Translations under genes and position numbers: made by a program
NCBI GenBank assembly: GCA_019061405.1
Contig: JAHRAF010000001.1
Location: forward strand, 1-64,000
Length of the DNA: 64,000 nucleotides
Origin: Wolbachia endosymbiont of Fragariocoptes setiger
Lineage (GTDB): Bacteria; Pseudomonadota; Alphaproteobacteria; Rickettsiales; Anaplasmataceae
Reading direction: 5' to 3'
Notes under the pieces: model-generated
Told to the model about the DNA's origin: nothing
Seen by the model: the letters and a program-made list of their open reading frames with translations, nothing else
Databases searched by the model: none
Shown: positions 46,053-57,504 of the stretch, one piece after another
How positions within the stretch are numbered: the first letter of the stretch is position 1
Layout of the letters: the number at the start of each line of letters is the position of its first letter

Positions 46053-47318
46053 TTAGCCAGAGTGTTTAAATCTATTTTGTTTATTCATATCCTCGATTTG
46101 TAATAGGTATGAACTATCTTGAGGTAGAAGATCTATAGCTAATTTTGAATATCTTGTAAATTGTTCGAAATTACCTTCAAGAAAAGCTTTTTTTGTTAAA
46201 GAAAAGTAGTACATTGGCATATTATTACTAAGCTTATACGCAACACTAAAATATTTCCAAAGCACAATATCATATTCATCCATTTGCTCTAGGTAAGAAA
46301 TGGCCCTTTTAATATCACCATGCAATATCAAAGTATGTACTAAAGATAACTTGACTAAATAATCATCTTGAGTAAGTAGCAACTTAAGTGACCGTTCATA
46401 ACTTTCTATTGATTCAACTAGTTTTCCAGCCTTATATAACATCTCAGCCTTTAGTTCATAGAGATAAGGATCATCTCTCACTAGTGAATCAATCTTTTCA
46501 ATAGCACTATCTATTTTTCCTTGTCTATAGTGTATTATAGAGTTTACATATTCATTATCTTTATACTTTCTTAACAACACATAAATAGGAGTAAAAAAAG
46601 CATCTAATTTGACCACTACACGTTTAAATTTTAATAATTGTACCAAAGGAATTTTTTTTACATTGTACTTCACTCTATAGTTATTTACTGCAAATAACCG
46701 TTTATCATTTAAAGGATGAGTGCGAAAATATTGTTCATAACTTTCATCTTCAATATTCTTAAAGTAAGAAAATGCTTCTTTTATGCCAGTATTATCATAT
46801 CCAGATTGATCAAGGTACTTTAAAGCATAACTATCAGCCATACTTTCTTGCTCCTGAGAATAATTAGAAAACCATTTTGTCCCTATACTAACACCACCTA
46901 GTACAACTGCACTTGCAACTTCAGAATTAATAGCAATTCCAGAAATTAATCCAAGTACATAGCTAAGCATTGCTACTGAATTAAAGCAATTAATAGCATT
47001 ATTCATTTGTAATATATGACCAGCAGATATATGAGCTATCTCATGCGCTAATATTCCTAACAAAACATATGGTTCCGTAGAATAACGCAAAAGCCCTAAA
47101 TTAATAAAGATGCTATTGTTATCTATCACAAAAGCATTAATTGAATCATCATTGATAATGAAAATTTTAATTTTCGCACTATCAAGACCTGCAGCATTAA
47201 ATAATGGCTGTGTTAATTCTTTTATTACCGCCTCTACTTCACTATCTCGAATGATATGACTAGAATAAACATTACAACAGACAAGGAGGAGGATTAATAA
47301 CTTTCTGACTTTTCTCAC
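46053..47318 (-). CDS. M48-family metalloprotease with TPR tail (BepA-like)
   Basis: 421 residues. N-terminal signal peptide (KLLILLLVCCNVYSS), peptidase M48 domain with HEIAH at 92-96 and a downstream Glu in QEQESMADSYA, then TPR-like helices from about residue 230. This is the layout of BepA/YfgC, a periplasmic protease and chaperone that removes stalled outer-membrane proteins. It is followed on its 3' side by the convergent porin-like gene, a plausible client. Confidence 0.85.
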   Translation of the reverse strand: MRKVRKLLILLLVCCNVYSSHIIRDSEVEAVIKELTQPLFNAAGLDSAKIKIFIINDDSINAFVIDNNSIFINLGLLRYSTEPYVLLGILAHEIAHISAGHILQMNNAINCFNSVAMLSYVLGLISGIAINSEVASAVVLGGVSIGTKWFSNYSQEQESMADSYALKYLDQSGYDNTGIKEAFSYFKNIEDESYEQYFRTHPLNDKRLFAVNNYRVKYNVKKIPLVQLLKFKRVVVKLDAFFTPIYVLLRKYKDNEYVNSIIHYRQGKIDSAIEKIDSLVRDDPYLYELKAEMLYKAGKLVESIESYERSLKLLLTQDDYLVKLSLVHTLILHGDIKRAISYLEQMDEYDIVLWKYFSVAYKLSNNMPMYYFSLTKKAFLEGNFEQFTRYSKLAIDLLPQDSSYLLQIEDMNKQNRFKHSG

Positions 47319-47338
47319 ATCATTCAGAAAAAGGAGTG

Positions 47339-47980
47339 TTAATGCTTCTTAATATAGATTATAAGTCTATCAATAGTAGTGAGTTTAATTTTATGTTTCT
47401 CAGCAAATTCAAGGAGGTTTGGTAACCGCATCATAGAACCACAGTCATTTACTAACTCACACCCTACAGCTGCATGGTTGAGGCCAACTAACTTTGCTAT
47501 TTCAACGCTTGCTTCAGTATGACCATTACGTGCTAAAACTCCACCTTCATTTGCAATAATAGGAAAAATGTGCCCAGGTGTAACGATATCATCTTGTGTG
47601 CTTGTTTCATTAATAGCTGTCAGTATTGTACGTGCTCTATCATCAGCAGAAACACCAGTACGAATACCATAACGAGCATCAATTGATGTAGTAAATGCAG
47701 TATGAGGAATGAGCTTTTCATTTACATTACTTTTCTTCATAAAATCAAGATTTAATCTATTCTTATGAAGATGTGTCATAGCTAAGAATATAATTCCACT
47801 ACCATACCTTACCATAAAAGCAATATGCTCGGGTTTCACTTTTTCAGCTAGGACAATTAAGTCACCCTCATCCTCCCTATTTTCGTCATCAACTAAAATA
47901 AACAGATTACCTAGACGGGCATCTTCTAATACTTCTTCTAAAGAAGAAATACCGATTGTCTTATCAAGATTAATATTCAT
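47339..47980 (-). CDS. ribB: 3,4-dihydroxy-2-butanone 4-phosphate synthase
   Basis: A 213-residue single-domain RibB with DDENREDEGDL, the acidic metal-binding loop, and TPGHIFPI. It makes the four-carbon unit of riboflavin from ribulose 5-phosphate. The GTP cyclohydrolase II domain often fused to it is absent. ATGA overlap with greA. Confidence 0.94.
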   Translation of the reverse strand: MNINLDKTIGISSLEEVLEDARLGNLFILVDDENREDEGDLIVLAEKVKPEHIAFMVRYGSGIIFLAMTHLHKNRLNLDFMKKSNVNEKLIPHTAFTTSIDARYGIRTGVSADDRARTILTAINETSTQDDIVTPGHIFPIIANEGGVLARNGHTEASVEIAKLVGLNHAAVGCELVNDCGSMMRLPNLLEFAEKHKIKLTTIDRLIIYIKKH

Positions 47981-48471
47981 TTAAATTCAACCTTTATAAT
48001 TTTATATAACTTTTCACCATTAGGTGCTATTACTTCTGCATATTCACCTACTTTCTTACCAATTAAGGCACTTCCTAGAGGAGAACTACTAGATATCAAC
48101 TTTTTTGAAACATCAGCTTCACACTCACCAACAACTTTATAGGTATATTCAGCTTCACTGCCATCATGGTTAATCATATTAAGAGTAACAGTCGCACCAA
48201 ACATAACCGTATCTCCAGATAAGGTTGTTATATCAATTACCTCTGCATGGGATATTTTATGTTCTAGCTCCATAATACGTCCTTCTATAAAGCCAAGTCT
48301 CTCACGTGCAGCATGATATTCAGCATTTTCGGACAAATCACCATGATCACGAGCATCAGAGATAGCTTGTATAATAATTGGCTTCTCATCCTTTAATTTC
48401 TCCAGTTCAACCTGCATAGATTGAAAACCCTCTTGTGTCATAGGGAACTTAATCACGATAGAAGAGGACAT
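47977..48471 (-). CDS. greA: Transcript cleavage factor GreA
   Basis: 164 residues. N-terminal coiled coil with the tip acidic pair in ISDARDHGDLSENAEYHAAR, and a C-terminal FKBP-like domain with SPLGSALIGKK. Rescues backtracked RNA polymerase. Starts two bases after atpA ends. Confidence 0.95.
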   Translation of the reverse strand: MSSSIVIKFPMTQEGFQSMQVELEKLKDEKPIIIQAISDARDHGDLSENAEYHAARERLGFIEGRIMELEHKISHAEVIDITTLSGDTVMFGATVTLNMINHDGSEAEYTYKVVGECEADVSKKLISSSSPLGSALIGKKVGEYAEVIAPNGEKLYKIIKVEFK

Positions 48472-48473
48472 AT

Positions 48474-50012
48474 CTAGTACCTAAATTGAGAGATAAAGTT
48501 GTCTACAATATTTAAAATTTCACTCTTTATATCACTACTAATCTCATTTGACAATCTTTTTAAAGTATCACAATGTGCTATACGAAAGTGATTAATAAGA
48601 GCATGTTCAAATTTACTAATGTCGACAATTTTTATCTTATTTAATTGTATATAAAGATTAGAAAATATATACATTAGTAATATTTGCTCTTCTATTTGCA
48701 TGGGAGAATGCTGCTTTTGCTTTAAGAGCTCAACTAAGTAACGGCCTTTGTCTAGAGTTAATTGAACACTAGCATCAAGATCTGAACCAAACTTTGCAAA
48801 ATCTTCTAACTCCCTATACTGAGCTAAGCTTAGCTTGATAGAACCAGCAACTTTTTTCACAGATTTTAATTGTGCAGACGAACCTACCCTTGAAACAGAT
48901 ACTCCTATATTAACTGCAGGGCGAAACCCTTTATTAAACAATTCAGATTCAAGGAATATCTGACCATCCGTAATTGAAATAATATTGGTTGGTACATATG
49001 CAGATACATCACCTGCTTGAGTTTCAATGATTGGTAATGCCGTCAAAGAACCTTTTCCTCTATCATCAGACATTTTAGCAGCCCTTTCGAGAAGTCGAGA
49101 GTGCACATAAAATATATCACCAGGATAAGCTTCACGACCAGGAGGACGTCTTAGCAGTAAAGACATCTGCCTATATGAAACAGCATGTTTAGATAAATCA
49201 TCGTATACCACCAAACAGTGCATTCCGTTATCACGAAAAAATTCACCAATAGCACAACCAGCGTAAGGAGCTAGAAATTGCATAGGTGCACAGTCAGATG
49301 CACTAGCGACGACCACAGTGGTATATTCTAATGCCCCACTTTCCCTTAATTTATTAACTACTTTTGCTACTGTTGAGATTTTTTGCCCAATTGCAACATA
49401 AACACAATAAACCTTCTGATTTTCATTTACTTCATCATTAATTTTTTTTTGATTAATGATAGTATCAAGTGCAATAGTAGTTTTACCTATCTGTCTATCA
49501 CCAATAATGAGTTCACGTTGCCCCCTACCAATAGGAATAAGTAAATCTATAATTTTAATACCAGTTTGCAACGGTTCATGTACAGATTTACGATCTATTA
49601 TACCTGGAGCCTTAGACTCTACATTCATTTTATTTTTTGCTTTAATTTCACCATGACCATCTATCGGATGACCTAATGCGTTTACAACTCGTCCTAGTAA
49701 CTCTTTTCCTACTGGTACATTTACTACATCACCGCTACATCTTACAATGTCGCCTTCCTTAACATCACGATCTCTACCAAGTACAACTATACCAGCTGTG
49801 TCATTATCTAAATCAAGTACTATTCCTTCTACACCACTCGAAAATGATACTTTTTCTCCAAATTTTGCTTTTTCCAAACCATAAACTGATGCAATTCCAT
49901 CATTGATGGAAATTACTTCTCCTATATTCTCTCTAATGATAGGATTATCAAATGCCTCTATCTTTTCTTTTATTATATTTACTATTTCAGAAGGATTTAT
50001 AGTTTTCTTCAT
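48474..50012 (-). CDS. atpA: ATP synthase F1 subunit alpha
   Basis: 512 residues; P-loop GDRQIGKT and the family motif [17 protein letters not shown] are intact. Non-catalytic nucleotide-binding subunit of F1. It follows atpH; the other atp genes are not in the window, so the operon is split. Confidence 0.96.
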   Translation of the reverse strand: MKKTINPSEIVNIIKEKIEAFDNPIIRENIGEVISINDGIASVYGLEKAKFGEKVSFSSGVEGIVLDLDNDTAGIVVLGRDRDVKEGDIVRCSGDVVNVPVGKELLGRVVNALGHPIDGHGEIKAKNKMNVESKAPGIIDRKSVHEPLQTGIKIIDLLIPIGRGQRELIIGDRQIGKTTIALDTIINQKKINDEVNENQKVYCVYVAIGQKISTVAKVVNKLRESGALEYTTVVVASASDCAPMQFLAPYAGCAIGEFFRDNGMHCLVVYDDLSKHAVSYRQMSLLLRRPPGREAYPGDIFYVHSRLLERAAKMSDDRGKGSLTALPIIETQAGDVSAYVPTNIISITDGQIFLESELFNKGFRPAVNIGVSVSRVGSSAQLKSVKKVAGSIKLSLAQYRELEDFAKFGSDLDASVQLTLDKGRYLVELLKQKQHSPMQIEEQILLMYIFSNLYIQLNKIKIVDISKFEHALINHFRIAHCDTLKRLSNEISSDIKSEILNIVDNFISQFRY

Positions 50013-50031
50013 GTCAAATACCTTATTTACT

Positions 50032-50571
50032 CTATTCTAACATCGCTTTCTGGCTTAAATCAACCAATCTATTAAGGTAGCTCCTTAAAGAAACATCGAT
50101 AAAATTGAAATCATACCTTATTATAAAACCTCCTAAAATAGAAGGATCTATTGCGTTATTAATTTTTACTATTTTACCCATAGAAGATAAAGCTCCTGTA
50201 ATTGTTTGAACATCAGAATCTTTCAATGCTTTAGCTGATTTTATAGTGATTTCGATTTCATTGTTTTTTTTTCTAATAAAGTGAAGAAACTTTTCTAGTA
50301 TATACAATAATAAGTCACACCTCTTATTCAGACATACTACTATAATAAAATTTATTAAATTTAAATCTAAGTATTCTTTCATTGATAACATTATCTCTTT
50401 CTTAAATTCAAGAGAAATAATAGGACTTAAGAGATAGGAAAAAATGTCACTCTGTTCTCTAAAAAGAGTTAGTAGAAATTCTACGCCTTCCTTAATTGTG
50501 TCTGATTTGCCTTCTGAAACCGATAATAAAGCATTAGTATAAGAAAGTATTAAACTATTATATTTTGTCAT
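50032..50571 (-). CDS. atpH: ATP synthase F1 subunit delta
   Basis: A 179-residue stalk protein. N-terminal helical domain ([12 protein letters not shown]) and C-terminal [23 protein letters not shown] are typical. Links F1 to the b subunits. Its start overlaps the end of the broken yraN by 14 bases. Confidence 0.92.
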   Translation of the reverse strand: MTKYNSLILSYTNALLSVSEGKSDTIKEGVEFLLTLFREQSDIFSYLLSPIISLEFKKEIMLSMKEYLDLNLINFIIVVCLNKRCDLLLYILEKFLHFIRKKNNEIEITIKSAKALKDSDVQTITGALSSMGKIVKINNAIDPSILGGFIIRYDFNFIDVSLRSYLNRLVDLSQKAMLE

Positions 50572-50910
50572 AACTTAACCAAGCATTTCTTATATAAACA
50601 ATACCTCTTCTTAAAGAGAGAAAACAGAGATCATATCTTATCAAATAATTGAGAAAGCTAGGATTTTTACCTAGAAAGTATTTAGAGGAATTCACAATGA
50701 ACTGGCGTTGTGAGCGAGATATAGGTATTTCATATCCAAATAAGCTTGTTTTCACTTCCACAAACACTAACTCCATGTTTTTTTTGAGGCAATTAGATCG
50801 ATCTCTCCTAGTTTGCAGCGGTACCTATGTTTGATAATATGATAACGCCTCAGCTTCAAATATATTAATACCAATAGCTCGCCAAAATAACCTATGGTAT
50901 TACTTTTCAT
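50558..50910 (-). pseudogene. yraN: YraN/UPF0102 family protein, frameshifted in an A8 run
   Basis: The N-terminal half reads from ATG at 50910: [18 protein letters not shown] through [14 protein letters not shown], then hits TAG in the original frame. The C-terminal half ([16 protein letters not shown] and on to AWLSYDKI) continues one frame away. Both halves carry family motifs of this endonuclease-like fold (GEIDLI and VFVEVK). The break is at eight A (minus strand; 50778-50785); nine would restore one frame of about 117 residues. It could be a true pseudogene, polymerase slippage at a homopolymer, or a sequencing error. Overlaps the rplQ end by 11 bases. Confidence 0.8.
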
Positions 50911-51328
50911 ATACAGCTTGGGCTTGAGCTTTTTCTTTCACATAGACCTTGCCTTTTGCTGAAGTATCTCTATCAACTAATGCTATTACTGCCATTGGAG
51001 CGCAGTCACCTACACGAGGTTTAAATTTTATTATTCTACAGTATCCACCTTTACGACTCTGATAACGATTAGCAAATACGTTCAATAGTTTATCGACTGC
51101 TAGCTCATTATTATGAAGACGTGAAAGCAAAATTCTTTTACCGTGTAAAGTATTCCTATTTTTTGCAATGGTAATGAACTTCTCCAAATATGGACGAAGC
51201 TCTTTAGCCTTTGGCAAAGTAGTAACAATCTGCTCATGATTAATCAATGATATAGAAAGGTTCTTTAGCATTGAAAGCCTATGTTCTGTATTACGAGAAA
51301 ATTTGCGTTTTTTTATTCTATGATTCAT
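50900..51328 (-). CDS. rplQ: 50S ribosomal protein L17
   Basis: 142 residues; [35 protein letters not shown] is the L17 signature. Near the peptide exit. Last gene of the alpha cluster, starting right after rpoA. Confidence 0.95.
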   Translation of the reverse strand: MNHRIKKRKFSRNTEHRLSMLKNLSISLINHEQIVTTLPKAKELRPYLEKFITIAKNRNTLHGKRILLSRLHNNELAVDKLLNVFANRYQSRKGGYCRIIKFKPRVGDCAPMAVIALVDRDTSAKGKVYVKEKAQAQAVYEK

Positions 51329-52384
51329 TTAGTCCTCATCTATATGCTTTTTTGCCAACTCTTCTATATCCTTTGTTGGTGGCCAATTTGGAACCTCCAT
51401 ACCTAAGGATAAGCCAAAGTTACTTAATACTGCCCTGATTTCGTTCAAGGATTTCCTTCCGAAATTCGCAGTTCTTAGCATTTCACTTTCTGTTTTTTGC
51501 ACAAGGTCACCTATATAAGTAATATCTTCATTCTTTAGGCAATTATGTGACCTTACTGAAAGCTCCAATTCATCAACTTTACGTAATAATACAGGATCGT
51601 AACCTAATTCTTTTGCACCAGAAGATAATGTAGTCTGTTGCCTCTTATATACTACATCAGAAGTAATGAAAGGTTGAAGTTGGTCTTGTAAAATTTTTGC
51701 AGCAGAATCAACAGCTTGTGCAGGAGAAATGGTACCATCAGTTTCAATAGATAGTATCAATTTATCCTTATCAGTTACCTGACCAACACGGCTATTTTCA
51801 ACTCTATAAGAAACCTTGCTTATGGGACTGTATAGAGCGTTTACAGGAATAAACCCATAGAGATCTTGTTCATTAAAAAGTTTTAAAAATTCGTTTTCTT
51901 TATACTTAGTCACAGGAATATAACCTTTTCCACTTGCAACATATATACTAACGTTCAATTCCACGTTCTCACCTATGGTACATATTAGAAGGTCTTTATT
52001 GATAATTGAGCATTGATCATCAGTCTCTATCATACCTGCAAAAACATGGCAGGGGCCTTTTGCATTAAGAGTTAAAAGTTTATGAGAAACATCATTTAGT
52101 TTGCACCTTATCATACTCATGTTCAATACTATGTCTGTTACATCCTCCCTTACTCCTTGAATGGAAGTAAATTCATGCGTGACATTTTTAATCTTAATTC
52201 CATAAACAGCATAACCTCGAAGAGAGGAAAGCATTACACGTCTTAACGCATTACCTAATGTCAAAGCAAACCCACTCTCAAGAGGCTCTAATATTATTTC
52301 ACCTTTTTTATTTGAATCATTTGGAATGACCTTTATTGAAGAGGTTTTCGTCAAATTATCAGAGATAGAAACATCATTATACAT
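51329..52384 (-). CDS. rpoA: RNA polymerase alpha subunit
   Basis: 351 residues. N-terminal assembly domain ([25 protein letters not shown]) and C-terminal promoter-contact domain ([38 protein letters not shown]). Nothing missing. Its products assemble with the fused RpoBC and RpoZ encoded in this window. Confidence 0.97.
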   Translation of the reverse strand: MYNDVSISDNLTKTSSIKVIPNDSNKKGEIILEPLESGFALTLGNALRRVMLSSLRGYAVYGIKIKNVTHEFTSIQGVREDVTDIVLNMSMIRCKLNDVSHKLLTLNAKGPCHVFAGMIETDDQCSIINKDLLICTIGENVELNVSIYVASGKGYIPVTKYKENEFLKLFNEQDLYGFIPVNALYSPISKVSYRVENSRVGQVTDKDKLILSIETDGTISPAQAVDSAAKILQDQLQPFITSDVVYKRQQTTLSSGAKELGYDPVLLRKVDELELSVRSHNCLKNEDITYIGDLVQKTESEMLRTANFGRKSLNEIRAVLSNFGLSLGMEVPNWPPTKDIEELAKKHIDED

Positions 52385-52402
52385 ACTAATAAACCTTTTT
52401 TA

Positions 52403-52789
52403 TTAAACCCTTCTTTTTTTCCTCAATCTACACCCATTATGTGGAATTGCAGTTTTATCTGTAATTGAAGTAACAGTTAACCCAAAATTTTGACAAGCTT
52501 TAACCGCAGCTTCCATGCCAAAACCAGGACCACGAACTATTACAGAGACTACCTTCATACCAAACCTTTCCGTTGCTACTCTTGCCGCAGACTCGGCTGC
52601 CTTACCTGCAGCATAAGGAGTCGATTTTCTAGAACCTGAAAACCCACATCTTCCTACGGAAGTTTGATATAGTGTATTACCTTGAACATCAGTGACATTG
52701 ATGAAGGTGTTATTAAAAGTTGCACGAATATGAACAACACCCGTGATAAACTTCTTTATACTCTTTCGAATTGTTTTAGTCTTTTTCAT
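52403..52789 (-). CDS. rpsK: 30S ribosomal protein S11
   Basis: 128 residues; [19 protein letters not shown] and [14 protein letters not shown], then a basic end ([12 protein letters not shown]). Platform protein near the mRNA exit. Confidence 0.96.
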   Translation of the reverse strand: MKKTKTIRKSIKKFITGVVHIRATFNNTFINVTDVQGNTLYQTSVGRCGFSGSRKSTPYAAGKAAESAARVATERFGMKVVSVIVRGPGFGMEAAVKACQNFGLTVTSITDKTAIPHNGCRLRKKRRV

Positions 52790-52804
52790 ATTATTAATAA
52801 AAGA

Positions 52805-53173
52805 TTATTTCTTTCCAGCAATAGGTAGACGAGATTTCCCCTTACGAGTCTTTGCATTAGTATGAGTTCTTTGACCACGAACAGGCAATCTTTTTCTATG
52901 ACGCACTCCCCTGTAGCAACCGATTTCTATAAACGATTTTATATTCATCGCTACTTCTTTCCTTAGCTCACCCTCTATAACATGTTTGTTTCTGATAAAG
53001 GCATTTATTTTGTCTATTTCTTCGGCTTCTAGTTGCAAGACACGTTTTCGCTTATCAATTTCACAGGAGTCACAAATCTTATTTGCAGTAGAAATACCTA
53101 TACCATATATATAAGTTAATGCAAATGGAATGCATTTTTTAACTGGAACATTTACACCTGCAATACGAGCCAC
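52805..53173 (-). CDS. rpsM: 30S ribosomal protein S13
   Basis: 122 residues; [25 protein letters not shown] and [22 protein letters not shown] are typical. Head protein contacting the P-site tRNA. Heads rpsM-rpsK-rpoA-rplQ with its own promoter. No rpmJ precedes it. Confidence 0.96.
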   Translation of the reverse strand: MARIAGVNVPVKKCIPFALTYIYGIGISTANKICDSCEIDKRKRVLQLEAEEIDKINAFIRNKHVIEGELRKEVAMNIKSFIEIGCYRGVRHRKRLPVRGQRTHTNAKTRKGKSRLPIAGKK

Positions 53174-53205
53174 TGATATCCCTATATTTGAATCATAGAA
53201 TTTAG

Positions 53206-53233
53206 TTTATAGTACGAACTAATCAACTGTCAA
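53206..53233 (-). promoter_or_regulatory. Sigma-70 promoter of rpsM-rpsK-rpoA-rplQ
   Basis: On the minus strand: TTGACA (53228-53233), perfect, 16-base spacer, TATAAA (53206-53211). The -35 box overlaps the adk stop codon. The start is predicted near 53199, 26 bases before the rpsM ATG. Confidence 0.75.
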
Positions 53234-53862
53234 ATGAAATCAGAAGAAATTTTAGCTGTAATTTCTTTAGTGACTTTATCAACGTTCAAACTTGCATCAA
53301 CAGTCAACAACTTCTCTTTGTAGTATTCACGTAGATTCTTCATTTGAATATAATATTCATCTATCCTTCTTCTAACAGCAAAAGTATTAATATCATCATC
53401 TCTTCTTTTTAAATTATTACTATTACACTTAGAACAAGTTAAATCACTAGTAGATGATGTATTTTTACAATCTAAACATATGAAGCGATTTTTCATTCTC
53501 TCAATCACAATTTCATCCTTAACTTGCAATTCTATGACATAATCAACATCTTTATTGTATTTATTTATTAAAATTTGACTAAGAAAATAAGCTTGTTTTA
53601 AATTTCTAGGAAAACCATCCAAGAGTAAATTTTCATTCATTGACATCAGCTGATTCTGCAATAAATCACATATAATCTCATCTTGGACAAGATTACCAGA
53701 CTGAATAATATCCTTTATTTTATTACCTAAATCGCTCTCACTAAGAATAATAGCCCGCAACATATCACCTACTGAAATTAGCTGTAGATTATACTTAGTG
53801 ATTAAAATATTTGATTGAGTACCTTTTCCAGACCCAGGAGGACCAAAAATTACAATTATCAC
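53230..53862 (-). CDS. adk: Adenylate kinase, zinc-LID type
   Basis: 210 residues; P-loop GPPGSGKGT and DGFPRN motif. The LID carries CLDC and CSKC (Cys129, 132, 143, 146), so a structural zinc is expected. Interconverts AMP, ADP and ATP. Overlaps the secY stop by four bases, so coupled to it. Confidence 0.94.
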   Translation of the reverse strand: MIIVIFGPPGSGKGTQSNILITKYNLQLISVGDMLRAIILSESDLGNKIKDIIQSGNLVQDEIICDLLQNQLMSMNENLLLDGFPRNLKQAYFLSQILINKYNKDVDYVIELQVKDEIVIERMKNRFICLDCKNTSSTSDLTCSKCNSNNLKRRDDDINTFAVRRRIDEYYIQMKNLREYYKEKLLTVDASLNVDKVTKEITAKISSDFI

Positions 53863-55181
53863 CTTTTCTTCCTTGATCTAGATTCGTACTTTTTTATCCA
53901 ATTATCATACTTATTTGAGAAAATATGAGACTGTATCTTGCTAATAGTATCAGTAACAATATTTACTAGAATTAGGAGACTAGTACCACCAAAAATAAAA
54001 GGTACATCATAATTGTATCTTATAATCTCTGGTACAATACATACTAATGCCAAATATGCGGAGCCAATGAACGTAAGCTTAAACACTATATCCTCAAGAT
54101 AATCGGATGTGTGTTTTCCAGGTCTCCTACCTAGAATAAGACCGCCATTTCTTTTAAGAAAATCAGCATTTTCTTGAGGATTAAATACAAAGTTTGTGTA
54201 AAAGAAGTTAAAAAATATTATCAGAACTAAATAAGCTACGATATATGTTGCCTTATTGATCATAAGATACTTTATAATCATATCAGCAACAACATGACCT
54301 TTATAGAAATTTGCAATAGAAATTGGTGTGAGTAGAATTGCATTAGCAAAAATAGTTGGTACCACCCCTGATAAATTAACCTTCAGTGGAATATAAGTAA
54401 AGTCATCATTATTATATGAGTTCTTAAATTGCTTTTTTGGATACTGAACGATGACCTTTCTGAAGGAAGATTCAACGAAAATTACCAATAGTAATAACAA
54501 AAAGAATAGCCCTAAAACAAGAAGTATCACGAATGTTGATGTACTTCCATTTTTGCTCAAATTTAATAGCGATGAAAATGCTCCATATAATTCTGATACT
54601 ATTCCTGTAAAGATAATTAATGAAATACCATTTCCTATGCCATTAACGTTGATTCTTTCACCAAGCCATATCAATAACATAGTTCCACCTAGAAGGCTAA
54701 ACACTCCTATAACACGAAACATCATACCAGGCTGAATCACAACTGTGGCACCATCTTTATTCATGGATTCCAAGCCAATTAAAATTGGTATTGATTGAAA
54801 AACACAAAGAGCTATAGTTGCATATCGTGTATAGGAATTCATTCTTCTACGTTCTAATTCTCCCTCATTTTTAACTTCATTTATTCCTTTAATAGCAGAA
54901 GAAAGTAGTTGCATCATTATAGATGCAACTATATATGGCATAACATTTAAAGCTAAAATGGTCATTCTAGCTAATGCTCCACCAGAAAATAAATTAAATA
55001 TTCTCAAAACACCTGCATTTTCCTTAGGAAATATATCATTGATTATATCAAGATTTACTCCAGGAATGGGTATATAAGTACCAAAACGATAACAAATCAA
55101 TATTATAATCGTAAAGAATAGCTTATTGAGTAAACCACCTTTGTATAACAGTGAGGAATCAAACGAAGAGTTATTACTCAT
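53859..55181 (-). CDS. secY: Protein translocase channel SecY
   Basis: 440 residues with ten membrane helices. [12 protein letters not shown]-type start ([14 protein letters not shown]), the [17 protein letters not shown] helix and the late [13 protein letters not shown] loop are family marks. Forms the inner-membrane export pore with SecE. Overlaps the rplO stop by eight bases. Confidence 0.96.
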   Translation of the reverse strand: MSNNSSFDSSLLYKGGLLNKLFFTIIILICYRFGTYIPIPGVNLDIINDIFPKENAGVLRIFNLFSGGALARMTILALNVMPYIVASIMMQLLSSAIKGINEVKNEGELERRRMNSYTRYATIALCVFQSIPILIGLESMNKDGATVVIQPGMMFRVIGVFSLLGGTMLLIWLGERINVNGIGNGISLIIFTGIVSELYGAFSSLLNLSKNGSTSTFVILLVLGLFFLLLLLVIFVESSFRKVIVQYPKKQFKNSYNNDDFTYIPLKVNLSGVVPTIFANAILLTPISIANFYKGHVVADMIIKYLMINKATYIVAYLVLIIFFNFFYTNFVFNPQENADFLKRNGGLILGRRPGKHTSDYLEDIVFKLTFIGSAYLALVCIVPEIIRYNYDVPFIFGGTSLLILVNIVTDTISKIQSHIFSNKYDNWIKKYESRSRKKR

Positions 55182-55641
55182 GACTTAGTAAGATGGTATT
55201 ACCACCAGTAAGGGCTATAGCTTTCTTTGCAGATTCTGATGCAAAATCAACTTGAAAATTAATTTTATCTTTTAGTTTACCTTTATTTAATAACTTAACC
55301 TTGTCTTTGATGGATTTTATGAGACCTAGTTTATAAAACAATTCTTTACCTACATCAGAAGATTTTTCTATCTTACCTAAATCTACTAGACGTTGTATGG
55401 TCCCAAGATTAACTATGGAGTAAATTTTTCTATTAATAGGACTAAACCCTCTCTTCGGTAAGCGGGTATATATCGATTGCTGCCCACCTTCAAAGCCGTT
55501 TATTGACACTCCACTTCTAGCCTTCTGTCCTTTATGACCTCTACCGGAAGTTTTACCTTTACCACAACCAATACCTCTGCCTAGAAGCTTAGACTTCTTT
55601 TTTTTAGATAGTGCTGTAAATAGATTATTTAATTTAATCAT
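55174..55641 (-). CDS. rplO: 50S ribosomal protein L15
   Basis: 155 residues from MIKLNNLF, with GGAGA upstream; a longer frame to 55668 would run into rpsE. Glycine-rich GRGIGCGKGKTSGRGHKGQKAR near the start (two adjoining pieces) and FEGGQQSIYTRLPKRGF are typical. No rpmD (L30) gene fits between rpsE and this gene. Confidence 0.94.
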   Translation of the reverse strand: MIKLNNLFTALSKKKKSKLLGRGIGCGKGKTSGRGHKGQKARSGVSINGFEGGQQSIYTRLPKRGFSPINRKIYSIVNLGTIQRLVDLGKIEKSSDVGKELFYKLGLIKSIKDKVKLLNKGKLKDKINFQVDFASESAKKAIALTGGNTILLSHE

Positions 55642-55645
55642 TCTT

Positions 55646-56158
55646 TTATCTCCTCTCAACGATCTCACTAATCTTTTTTCCTCTTTTACTCGCTACTTGA
55701 CGAGGGGATAGCATCTTATTAAAAGCTTTGAATACTGCACGTATAACATTATGAGGATTATTTGATCTGGTAGACTTAGCTACTACGTCTTTTATACCGA
55801 TAACCTCAAAGACTGATCTAATTGCACCACCAGCAATAATACCAGTACCAGCTTTTGCCGACCTCATAGTAACTTCTCCTGAGCAAAATTTTGACTTGAT
55901 ATCATGATGTAGTGTTCTACCTTCTCGCAGGTACACTTTAATCATTGACTTCTTCGCTGCATTAACAGCCTTGACTCTTGCTTCAGAAAGCTCAGCATGC
56001 TTACCTATTCCACATCCTACCTTTCCCTTCTCATCACCTACAACAACCAAAATTGAAAAAGAAAACTTTCTACCACCCTTAGTTACAGTTGTTACTCTGC
56101 GAACTGAGACTAAAAGTTCTGATAGTTCATTGTTTCCCTGTAAATTTTTCACAACCAT
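55646..56158 (-). CDS. rpsE: 30S ribosomal protein S5
   Basis: 170 residues; [22 protein letters not shown] and [15 protein letters not shown] identify S5, which helps set decoding accuracy and mRNA unwinding. Directly precedes rplO. Confidence 0.96.
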   Translation of the reverse strand: MVVKNLQGNNELSELLVSVRRVTTVTKGGRKFSFSILVVVGDEKGKVGCGIGKHAELSEARVKAVNAAKKSMIKVYLREGRTLHHDIKSKFCSGEVTMRSAKAGTGIIAGGAIRSVFEVIGIKDVVAKSTRSNNPHNVIRAVFKAFNKMLSPRQVASKRGKKISEIVERR

Positions 56159-56163
56159 ACCTT

Positions 56164-56535
56164 CTAATACTTGTACCCAAAACTTCTTAGAGCATCAGCA
56201 AATTGAGCAACTATTCCTGTATACTTATATGGACCTCGATCAAACACCAATTGTCTATCAATTTGTAGCTTAGATAGGCGTTTAGCCATCAAAGAGGAGA
56301 CTTTTTCTACAGATTTAGCATTCGTTCTGCCCTCACATATTTCCCTAATCTCAGGATCTAAGGTTGATGCAGAAATAAGAGTAACTCCCTTTAAATCATC
56401 TATCAACTGAGCATAAAAATGCCTATTAGACTTAAAAATAGATATGCGTAAGCAATTATTGTTTTGCCTCAACTTACTTCTGTTACGTAATTTTCTTTTT
56501 TGACTGTTAGTTAAATAATTATATAATCTTATCAT
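56164..56535 (-). CDS. rplR: 50S ribosomal protein L18
   Basis: 123 residues; [18 protein letters not shown]-like segment ([16 protein letters not shown]) and [20 protein letters not shown]. Binds 5S rRNA together with L5. Confidence 0.94.
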   Translation of the reverse strand: MIRLYNYLTNSQKRKLRNRSKLRQNNNCLRISIFKSNRHFYAQLIDDLKGVTLISASTLDPEIREICEGRTNAKSVEKVSSLMAKRLSKLQIDRQLVFDRGPYKYTGIVAQFADALRSFGYKY

Positions 56536-56540
56536 TTCTA

Positions 56541-57071
56541 TTACTTCTTTTTACTTACAACTTTTCGTAGCATGAACTTACCTTTGATAACTATGCCTTT
56601 ACCTTTATACGGATCATGTTTCCTAATCTTACATATATCAGATGCCACCATATGAACTTTCTGTTTATCCACACCACTAACTACTAGGTGTGTTGGTTTC
56701 ACAACCTTAATTTCAATACCCAAAGGTATCTTATATTTTACATTATGGCTATAGCCAAGGCTTAAAGTCAAATATTTACCATCACAGTCAGCCTTATAAC
56801 CAACTCCACTAATTTCAAGATCAACAGAGAAATCCTTGACCATTCCACTTATAATACTATTAATATTACTTCTGTAGGTACCATACATAGGTCTGCCATC
56901 TTCATTATCAACTGAAAGTAACAATTGATTGTTCACTGTTTTGGCTACAACTCCATATGAAAGAGTTAATTTTCTTTCTACTTTACTAGTTTTCAATAGT
57001 ACTTCAGTGCCAGTACATTGCACTGAAACATTAGATGGAATATCTATTGGCTTAGCACCTATACGAGACAT
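56541..57071 (-). CDS. rplF: 50S ribosomal protein L6
   Basis: 176 residues, duplicated alpha/beta fold. The C-terminal signature KIRKHDPYKGKGIVIKG is close to the usual PEPYKGKGI. Lies at the factor-binding site. Confidence 0.95.
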   Translation of the reverse strand: MSRIGAKPIDIPSNVSVQCTGTEVLLKTSKVERKLTLSYGVVAKTVNNQLLLSVDNEDGRPMYGTYRSNINSIISGMVKDFSVDLEISGVGYKADCDGKYLTLSLGYSHNVKYKIPLGIEIKVVKPTHLVVSGVDKQKVHMVASDICKIRKHDPYKGKGIVIKGKFMLRKVVSKKK

Positions 57072-57087
57072 AGAACCCCCTTATCAA

Positions 57088-57483
57088 CTAAAATACACGA
57101 CATAAAACTTCTCCTCCCACTTTCAACTTACATGCATCATAGTCAGTCATTACACCTTTAGAGGTGGAAATGATAAAAATACCAAGACCGTTATATGCTT
57201 TGGAGATGTTCTTGTATTGATAGTAACGCCTACATCCTGGTTTTGATACTCTTACTATGTTATTGATTACAGAAGAATTATTATGATATTTCAATTTCAC
57301 ATTAAAGTATGGAACTTTACCTGTGATTTCCTTATTATAATCGGTAATATAACCTTCATCCTTTAAAATTTTTAGTATAGAAGAGTTTATTTTGGAAAAT
57401 AAAACTTTTGTTATTTTATGCTTTGCTGATTGAGCATTGCGTATTCTTGTCAAGAAATCACCAACAGTATCAGATAATATCAC
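57088..57483 (-). CDS. rpsH: 30S ribosomal protein S8
   Basis: 131 residues; [18 protein letters not shown] and the end [19 protein letters not shown] are typical. Binds the 16S central domain and, in other bacteria, represses the spc operon. Confidence 0.95.
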   Translation of the reverse strand: MILSDTVGDFLTRIRNAQSAKHKITKVLFSKINSSILKILKDEGYITDYNKEITGKVPYFNVKLKYHNNSSVINNIVRVSKPGCRRYYQYKNISKAYNGLGIFIISTSKGVMTDYDACKLKVGGEVLCRVF

Positions 57484-57504
57484 TACGTACTCCCTATTTA
57501 TATA

